A stretch of DNA of 64,000 bases. Source: Wolfiporia cocos (taxonomy: Eukaryota > Basidiomycota > Agaricomycetes > Polyporales > Phaeolaceae). The translations under genes were made by a program, and so were the position numbers. The notes below the pieces were generated by a model that worked only from the letters and a program-made list of their open reading frames with translations, was not told the origin of the DNA and made no database searches. The DNA lies in assembly GCA_029448655.1 (NCBI GenBank), contig JACCLO010000003.1, forward strand, positions 5,022,001 through 5,086,000, given 5' to 3'. Shown in pieces: positions 10,201-19,200 of this stretch. The stretch's first letter is position 1, and each line of letters starts with the position of its first letter.

Positions 10201-13200
10201 CCGCTTTTCAGTAGTTCCTGGTAATCCTTGGTAATTTGATCGTCCATGAGGGCTTGTCGGATTTGTCGGAGAAGGTCCTCGTCGCCTGATTGTATCTCCT
10301 GCTGTGACGCTTCTAGCGCCCTAACCGTAAAGTATTCCGGTTTCAGCAAAATTTGATCGCGATTGTCGAGTTCCACCCCCTCTTCATGGTCTGGCCTCCG
10401 TGACAGAGGATCAGCCGTGAGCATTGTTTTACCGGGTTTGTGACACATGGTGAAGTTGAACCTTGTCAGGTAAAGACTCCAACGTGCCTGTCTCCGGGTT
10501 AGCCGTTGTGCCGATTTGAAATATGTCAGATTGAGATGATCCGACCATACTTCAAATTTGTGTGGGTGTCCTTCGAGGTAATGTCTCCATTCCTCTAGTG
10601 CACGGATGATTGCGAGCAACTCCTTATCGTAAATCTCATAGTTCCTTTCGGGTGCTGATAGAGATTTCGAGTAAAAGGCTACCGGGTGCCAGAGCTTATC
10701 CTCCGAAGAGTATTGCGATAGCACTGCACCAGTTGCGTAATCGGAAGAATCCGCTTCCACGCGGAACGGGGACTCCTGATCTGGGATCCGGAGTATTGGA
10801 GCCGATGTGAAAGCTTCCTTAAGAGTTTGGAAGGCTTCCGCTTGTTCGGGTCCCCAGTTCCATTGCGTGTTTTTCTTGGACAGTTCGGTTAACGGCTTAA
10901 CCACTTTGGAGAAATCTTTAATGAACCGACGGTAGTAGTTGGCGAAGCCAACAAAGCCTTGGACGTCCTTCACCTTGGCAGGTGTAGGCCAGTCCATGAC
11001 ACCGGCTACCTTCTTAGGGTCCATTTCGACTTTTCCTTTGGAAATGATCATTCCCAGGTATTCAATACTGCTTTGTTCGAAGAAGCACTTTTCAGGCTTC
11101 GCGAACAAGTCGTTGTCTTGCAAGATTTGTAATACTTGTTTGACAATACGACGGTGTTCCAACAGGTCGTTTCCGAACACAAGGATGTCGTCTAGGTAGA
11201 CAATGACCTTTCCTTCTCTGATAAGGTCACCTAGGATATCGTTCATCATGTGTTGGAACGTGCTGGGTGCATTACAAAAACCGAAGTACATGACTACAGC
11301 TTCGTAAAGGCCGTTAGGCGTAATGAATGCGGTCTTCCATTCATCTCCCTCCTTGATTCTTACGTTGTTGTAACCCCAACGCAAGTCGAGCTTCGTAAAT
11401 ATCGAAGCCTGGCTAAGCTTATCGATAAGCTCGTCTATGCGTGGGAGAGGGTACCTGTTTTTAATGGTCAAGTCGTTTACTTTTCGGTAGTCGACTACCA
11501 TTCGGGCTCCACCGTCTTTTTTAGGGACGAAGAAGACCGGGCTCGCGATCGGGGATTTTGAGTGTCGGATGTAGCCCTTCCGTAACTCTTCCTGAATCCA
11601 CTGATCTAGCGAGTTCGCTTCCTGAGGAGACATCTTGTATGCCTTACTCGGGGGCGGTAGTACCGCGTCATCGGGGAAGTCGATGGCGTGGTCGTATGGT
11701 TTCCGTTCGGGCATCCTTTCGGATGCGCGTTGAGAAAATACCGTGGGACCAAACTCCTGGTATTCCTCTGGAACCAAGGATTTCCATTTCTGGAGATCCG
11801 CATCTGTCAGGAATTCATCGTCCGACTTCTCCGTTATCGACTGAATGGCATCGATAAGGAGTTCCGTTCCTTCGTCAAGGGTGTTCACCCAAGCGACAAA
11901 GGGATTCTCAGGCTCCTCTAAGCCGAGAAAATCTATTGGAAAGTCGTTGATGATCTGATAGATGTTGCGGGGTTCGATTTCGTCTTCTTCCTCAGAAATC
12001 GAAACCCGTTTGCCATGTTTGCATTTTTCCGTACACCGATATGTGAAGGTTCCTTCCGGCCAATTGAAGTCCGGGTTGTGTTTCAGGAACCAGTCATATC
12101 CGAGGATCACATCCGCATTCTGTACGTCCATTACGTACAAGAATTCGGTGGACTTGTGTTCCTCGTGCACCATATAAGCTTTTACTGCCATATTGATATT
12201 ACCGGCGGTATTAGAGGTACCGTCGGCGTTGCGAATCTCGAGAGGCGAAGGTAGTTTCTGAGTGACTAACTTCTCCTCATGGACGAGTTTCTTATCTATG
12301 ACGCTTATTGATGCACCGGTGTCGATTAATGCCATGGCGGTGACTTTCTTTCCATATACCCACAGTTCCACTTCGATAGAGAACGATTTATTGTCGTCTC
12401 GAGAATCGTTTCCATGTACATTATACAAAGTGAAAAACTTCAGCGCGAGCGGGTCAGGATAAAAGTATTGTACAGGAGGGGCACGTGTAACTAGTGTCCT
12501 TGTCCTCCGGGCAAAGTCCATTGCCGAGTTACCGAATATACCGAGATGGGATACCGGGTGACGTACGACCGCCTTATCTTCCCACAAGATAAGGGGTCTC
12601 TGTGAAGCCTCTTCGTAGAGGTGCGCTTCTTCGGGGCGCTGTACACTCCCAGCCGCTGCGGGGCTGGTGTGTTCTTCACAGAACGTCTTCGAGACGTGTG
12701 GTTGGGGCGAGGGGAACCGAGATGGTCCCGACATTGGCGACGGTGGTGGCGGGGGCCGAGGGTCCTGCTGAGCTTGAGTCAGCTGTCACTTCTTCCCAGA
12801 TCGTTCGGGCACGATACGTCTTGCCATCCGCGGGGGGCGCCGAGTACGGCTTCTTGCCAGAAGCCTGTCCCTTTCCACTACCCGAAGGAGCAGCCGTGGT
12901 CTTTCCAGACGCGGCAGCTGCATCCTTCGCCCTTTGTTGTTCGGCCCGCTGAGCAGCAGGCACGAACGTTCCCGCAGCCTTGTCCGCGGCAAGCTTAGGA
13001 CACTTGTTGAAATAGTGTCCCGTCTGCTTGCAGTAAGTGCAGACGGCGTTGGTGGTGTCGGCGGGGGCTTTGGCGGGCGCCTTTCCCTTGTCCTTTTTCT
13101 TCTCCGACTTCTTTGCAGAAGCGGAGGACGTCTCCTTCTTTTCGGCAGGTGCCGAGTCCTTCTTGCTGGCCTTCTCGAAGATCGAGCCCTTGATCTTGTC

Positions 13201-16200
13201 CGGATATGACGTTTGGTACATTTCCAGGGCGAAGTCGATCAGAGGTTCGATGTCGGTCGGGGCCTTGAAGAACGGAGTCTTGCCGAGGACGTTTAAGGTG
13301 TCCTTAACCTTTTCGGGGAGAGTCTCGGTGAATTCCCACACCAGAGTCTCGTTGGCGGTTTCGGAGAGTCGGCCGAGGGTGCGGAACCGTTCGCAGTAAT
13401 TGAAATAGTTCGATTCTGCCAGTTCCTTGCCCTTCGTGCCGTAGTAGCCGCGAATTTCCTTTTTGGCTATCTCCTTATCCGTCATCTTCCCATATTGCAC
13501 CATTACGGATTTGGTGAAGTCCTCCCAGGTGCCGAGAGGTTCACCGTTTCCTGCCTTCTTGATGAGAGGCGAGAAAAACTTGTATGCGTCCCCTGTGACG
13601 CGGAAGAGGGCCGTGGTGATACGGTCATGGTCATCGTAGACCCTGAGCGTACCGAAGTACAGGCCCATCTTCTCCACCCATTCCTGTGCAGTCACCTTTC
13701 CAGATGACCCAGAGAATTCGGGGGGAGGGGGGATTTTCAGGTTTTGGGGCAGACCTGGAATCTGCGGGGCGACGGCTGCTGCAGCAGCAGCTGCAGCTTG
13801 AGCGGCGGCAGCGGCCTCGGCTGCTCTGGCTTGAGCATGACCGGGGGCCGGTACCGGATCTTCCGGAGGCGTGCGGACGCCGGGAGGGTTGGGAACGGAG
13901 GGATTCTTGCGGATCCTCCGGAGTTCCTCGTCAACCTTCTCCATGCGTTCTGCAAACGCATCCTCGAGGTCGTCCAGCCGGGACCGGTAGTCCTTTCGGA
14001 GCTGCTTCTCCATTTCGGAGAGCTTGGCGGTGTACTCCTGTCGGAGTTCCTTGCCGAGGTCCACCATGGTGGACAATACCTCGTTCCGGACCGAATTGAC
14101 CGCTTCGTGTAGTTCGTCTTGGGCCTTCTGTTCGATTGCCCTGGATTGCCCAGCCAGGGAATCGATTCGTTCATGGATACGCTCCAGGCGGGCGTGCACC
14201 ATTCGACCTAGGGTGTCGGTGGTGTCATGGCTTATGGCCGCACTTCGTTGTACGGCGGCATCGATGATTGGCCCATGTATGGACCCATCCACCTTGTGGT
14301 GTTCCTCCTCAGGAAGGTACGCCTTGAGGTTGTTCTCGACAGCGACATTGGTCTGTCGTGTCGGACCCGAAAATTCCATTTCCAGTGTGGTGGCGGGCCC
14401 GATAGGGCGAGTTCGACGAGCCGGTGGGTATCCGGCAATGGGGGAGCCCGGGCGTGTACCCATGGGGTTGGTCGGAGATTCCCTTTGCGGGGGAGCGAAC
14501 TCCGGCATTTCCTCTTCCTCTTCCTCTTCTTCTTCTTCTCCCTCGCTTAGGTGCTCCAGCGTCACCAGTTGCTGGGTTCCCGAGGGACCAGCTACCGGTG
14601 TCACCGGGCCTTCTGAGCGGAGGCGCATCTTGCGGGGAGCGAGGGGAGTGCTGACGGAGGAGGTGGAAGACATTTTTGTGAATCTGTTTGTGACGAATGT
14701 TAGTTTCCGGTTACTCATTGTCTTAGATTCTTAAGAAGGGATTGGGTTTTGAAAGCTGCGACTTTTGTTATAGATCACACTCGCACTCTATTTCAGAGTT
14801 AAAAGATGATAGTATTTCTACTATACAATCGCGAGTATATCCTCTTCTACCGAAGTAGTTGAGGGCCCTGCCACCTTGTCAGGTGGTGTTACACCGAAGG
14901 CAAAAGTAATTTGTAGCGCTACGCATTCTGCTACGATACGAGCCAAGTCCGTACGCCAATCCAAAAAGGAAATACTGCCGAGCTGTTTACAGTACTTTTT
15001 CATAATTCTCCAGTCTCTATTGGTGATCCTCCCCCGTCTCGCTCTATCCTTTACGTTATCCACCAAGTCCTCCAATTCTACTACCATAGTATGGAAACGC
15101 ATGTCGTTTTCCATATGGAAGCCTGGGTAATTAGGGGGATGGTTGGCGAGAGGAGTGAGACGAGTGAGAGTGCCTTCTAGCATGGGAATAACTTGGTCGC
15201 ATGCTTGGAGAGGCTTCTTCTTCCCGAAGACGAGGGAAGGGTCGAGAATCTTGTGGTTGGCCGGAACGGAAGGTCCGGCCGCCGGGCTGGAGAGACGGAG
15301 GGCCAGTGAAGAAGCTGCCTGCTTGGCTTCCTTGGCGGCTTGTTTGGCGGCGATTCGCTTATTCAGCTTATCGCGGGCGAGCTTAAGCTTGTTGAGTTCG
15401 CGGAGTTCAATTAAGTTCTCCATGGCGGTAATGGAAGCGGCTAGCTTCTCTTCCTCTGTCCAGATACGCTTAGCGAGCGGAACTGGTTTGGGAGGTCGAG
15501 GAGCGGGTTTCCCAGCCTCAGCAATGTGCTTTGGCATGTGGACGGGAATCTCCCAAAGATGGAGCTTCCCGGTGTAATCTTCCTTTACAGGAAGGGTGTA
15601 TGTGACGTCCTCTGCCCGAGGAATGTCGGCGGTGTCGATGCGGCTGAGAAGGGACCGCTTCGCCGGTTTAACGTAGGGGGCAGTAGAGGAGCCACGGGTG
15701 CGACGGGTAACGCGGGGCATGATGCTAGAAAGTGCAGCCTTCATGAGAAACAAAGTTTCCCAGTGATACGTCCAAGAACAGGAATAAAAGGGATTATGTA
15801 GGGTAGTGGACTCCTTTTCAGGAGCAAAGAAGGTGTACTACGGGGCATAATTACTCTTATGTTGCGCGCAAACCCTGTGCCGAGACGGCGCGGATATTCG
15901 CATGACCCTAACGGTCAGAGGCGCCGACTCCAGGGGTAGAGTTGCTGACTGCCAGGCCGGTTCCTGGGTCAGATGATTGGGAATCGGATACACGACACCG
16001 CCCCGGAGGGACGCTGCCGGAAAGTGGCTGGGATTTTACATCCCTTAGCCTGTCCATGCTTCAACAATGAGGTTGCCGTCTGTAGCCACATGGGTGTCAC
16101 ATCAGGGCTAGAAAACCACTGTCGATCTAAGATCGCGAGACAGCAGCGCTCCACATCCCGAAGGAGTGGGCCACGCGCTTCTCTTCCAATGGGGCCCCAA

Positions 16201-19200
16201 ATCCGTTTGACCCATGCTCGCACGCCGAGCTGCCCGGAGGACTTATGCTATTGGCTACCGCGAGTGACCTATGGCAGGGTGATTTTTTACGTCACCCCCC
16301 TCACTGCTTTTCCCATAACGGGTTCAAAGCAGGTCCCTTACGCCTGGGAGGCGGCTTTGGAAAATTCCCATGCCATCATAATGATGACCCTGTGGATAGT
16401 GATGGGGCGCTGAACAACGCTTGCCATGACAGGGGGTTGGGCGCACACAGGCAGACCGTCCCCTTTTCTCCACAGGCGGGTCTTAACCGCGCATGGTCCA
16501 AGCTTGTCAGCGAGGACCATGTCTCCTTGACCCTGGAGTCCGGGTTAGGTAGGCCTCCTGCCTAAAAAGGCGGTGTGGCTTCCCTGGTTGCCAATCCTCT
16601 GCCGAGGATGGCGATGTATCCCCCAGATCTCAACTATCACCCCAATCGCCTTGTCAGGCAGAAAGGGATGTGCGCAGCAACAAGTAATAGCCCCTGTAGG
16701 ATAGAAACCCAGACCCAAGCGCAAGCGCAAGGGTGGGGGTAGGGGGGAGATTTGTTCTTATGACACAGACTAGACTGTGGGACTCACACTATAACCTAAT
16801 AAGCGACTTGAAGGAGTTGCTGGAGGTTGGTGAGGAGGCTAGTGGGCGCAAGCAGAGATGATATGTAACTGTGCGAATGCAGAGAACAAATCTAAGGCTT
16901 ATCCGCAGTGATAGCCCTACTTATATACATGCTTTGTTTGGTTACCGGTAAGGGAGCCAAACATGAAGGTGGTCTGTGCGCAGACATAACTAATATGGTT
17001 AAGTCGTAAACTACAATAGACCATGTGCGCCGGTAATGGCCGCACCAGTAAGATCGTTTGTTTGGACCGTAGGTCCATGTTGTGGAAGTGGCTGTAGCTA
17101 CGTTAGTAAGCCATGCATGTGATTCTTATATACCGGTATCGGAATATGAGTAATCGTGAGGGCATTGGCATGTGATAACGAGCGGGCCGCTTATCCAATT
17201 GTACTGACATAGCCCGGTACCGGGATATGAGTAAGGCGCGTGACACCGGAGGTTAGTCCGCTGAGTCATTGACGCGTACAAACGTGTTATGTACGTGTTG
17301 TTATGACAGGTGGACGTATACCGCGTTGTGTACGTGTTGTTTGTTTGCGTGTACGTGTAGACGAGCGCTTGGCAGCGTAAATGTCTACAAGGTTGTAGAA
17401 ATACCAGATAAATAGGTAAAAATACGGGAAAAATAGTGGCATGTCCCAAATCTGTGACAGAGATAGTCGCCGGATTCGTACCGCTGGTGGTGGTGGTGGA
17501 CCCAGATGCGCTCCCGGAGCCATCTAGGTAGACTGAGAAGGGGGTCGTTCCAGGCGTCGTGGCCCCGCTCGAACTCCTCTCGGCTGATGACCTCAACTGA
17601 CGGAGATCGTCGACCAGCTTCGTCGTCAGCTGGGGCAGTGAGCGGCGGGGTGGCAATCCTAGCGCTGCTCGGCCCCTCTCGAACTGGGCGTCGTTCGCTG
17701 CTTCGTGGATGAGGAGCAGGGCCCTCCGGTTCTCCAGGTCGAGCTCCTGCGGCGGAGGTCTCAGGGGGAGCGTGGTCAGGTACCAGAGAGCGGTATTCCA
17801 TAAAATCGTACGGTTCTGCAATTCGAGCCAATTCATCGTCGTCGAGTAGCCAGGAGGGCATTGGAGGGACGGGGCTTCGCTGACGGGGCGGACGACGCGG
17901 GCCTTCTTCTCCTTGGCTGAACTCTCTCCGGATCCGCGATGGCGTCGACGCCCCAAGGTGGTCGATCCACTGATCGATGTTCCGCCCAAGCTGCTGTCTC
18001 TGCCAGCGGACTGTTCGTTCGAGTTGGACAAGCCGCTCGGTGACGTCCTGATAGTTGTCGTAGATGGCGGTGAGCTCCTGTACGAGCTCAAATCGATCGG
18101 TCCAGGGGGTCGGATGACCTCCGGGGGGAACGTCGGACCTGTGCCAGGTGAGTGCATGGCGGATGCGGAGGTGGGCCTCCTCGGAACACCCGTAACACCT
18201 GCCTGTCTGGTATCCCATGCGGACGGCGAGGGACCGACGCAGCGTCGGCGCCCTGGGACGGTCGGGTTGGCTAGGCGGAGGCGTCGACATGTTACTTCTT
18301 CGACCTGGCGGGTCCTGCTCCCCCTCCGCCGACTTTTGTAGTCCTCCAGGAGGTCGGGGGAATTCTTCAAGTTCGTTGCGTCTTCCCACGAGTTGTCAGC
18401 GGTCGGGTAGCCCTTCCAGTGGACCAAATACTGTCTTTTCCCTCGATGTTGCCTTTGGTTCAGGATAGAATCGACCTCGTACTCTTTGTGCCCTTCGACC
18501 AGGTCCGGGGGTGGTTTTGTGTAATTGGGCCCGTGCACCCTTGTCTCATTGAACGGTTTCAGTAGCGAGGCATGGAAGACCGGGTGTATCTTCCACCGCG
18601 GGGGCAGAGCCAGCCTGTACGTGACGGCCCCGAGCTTCTCGGCGATGGTGAATGGCCCCTCCCTTTTTGGAGCGAGCTTCCGTGATTCGTACGGGAGGTG
18701 GAGGTTCTTGGCATCAAGCCACACCTTGTCTCCCTTGCTAAGTTTAGGCAAGTCGCGCAGGGTCCGTCCGGCCATTCGTTTTTGGGCTAGTTCGTGCGCG
18801 GCGATAGCCTTCTCCCTTGCCTCTCTGATGATTTTCAGCCTTTCTCCCGCGGCTGGCACTGATGTCGGGTTGTCTTCTTCGGGCAATCCCCGGGGAATAT
18901 ACCCCATGATGACTTCGGTGGGGGCCAAACCCCTTTCGGTCCTGCGCGTGTTGTGGGCAAATTCTACATCTGGGAGCCTGGCGGCCCAGAGGTACGGGTC
19001 GCCCATGCAGTAGATACGCAGGTAGACTTCTATTTGTTGGTTCATTCGCTCAGTCTGTCCGTCGGTTTGTGGGTGGTACGCCGTACTCAGGGCGGAGTCG
19101 ATCCCTAGAAGCTTGCAGAGAGCTTGGAAAAACTTCGAGGCGAACTGGGGGCCTCGGTCTGAGATGATTTTCCTGGGGAGCCCGTACTTCGAGTAGATTT

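Larger units (their letters stand above)
7461..17459 (-). mobile_element. Gyp-3: intact autonomous element with ORF0, TSD GAGAT
   Basis: LTRs of 699 bp (7461-8159 and 16761-17459, no difference seen) are flanked by GAGAT at 7456-7460 and 17460-17464. The element interrupts the Gyp-2 pol/ORF3 overlap. Order on the minus strand: LTR, PBS, leader of about 1 kb, ORF0, gag, pol with C-terminal dUTPase, purine tract, LTR. Every ORF is open. It is the youngest and best candidate for an active element in the window. A matching solo LTR of the same length is at 51165-51863. Confidence 0.94.

Noticed and set aside
17126..17459. C-terminal tail of the long open frame 22198-17126
   Set aside because: The last roughly 110 codons read into the Gyp-3 LTR. 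The true Gyp-2 pol end is at 7203 after removing Gyp-3.
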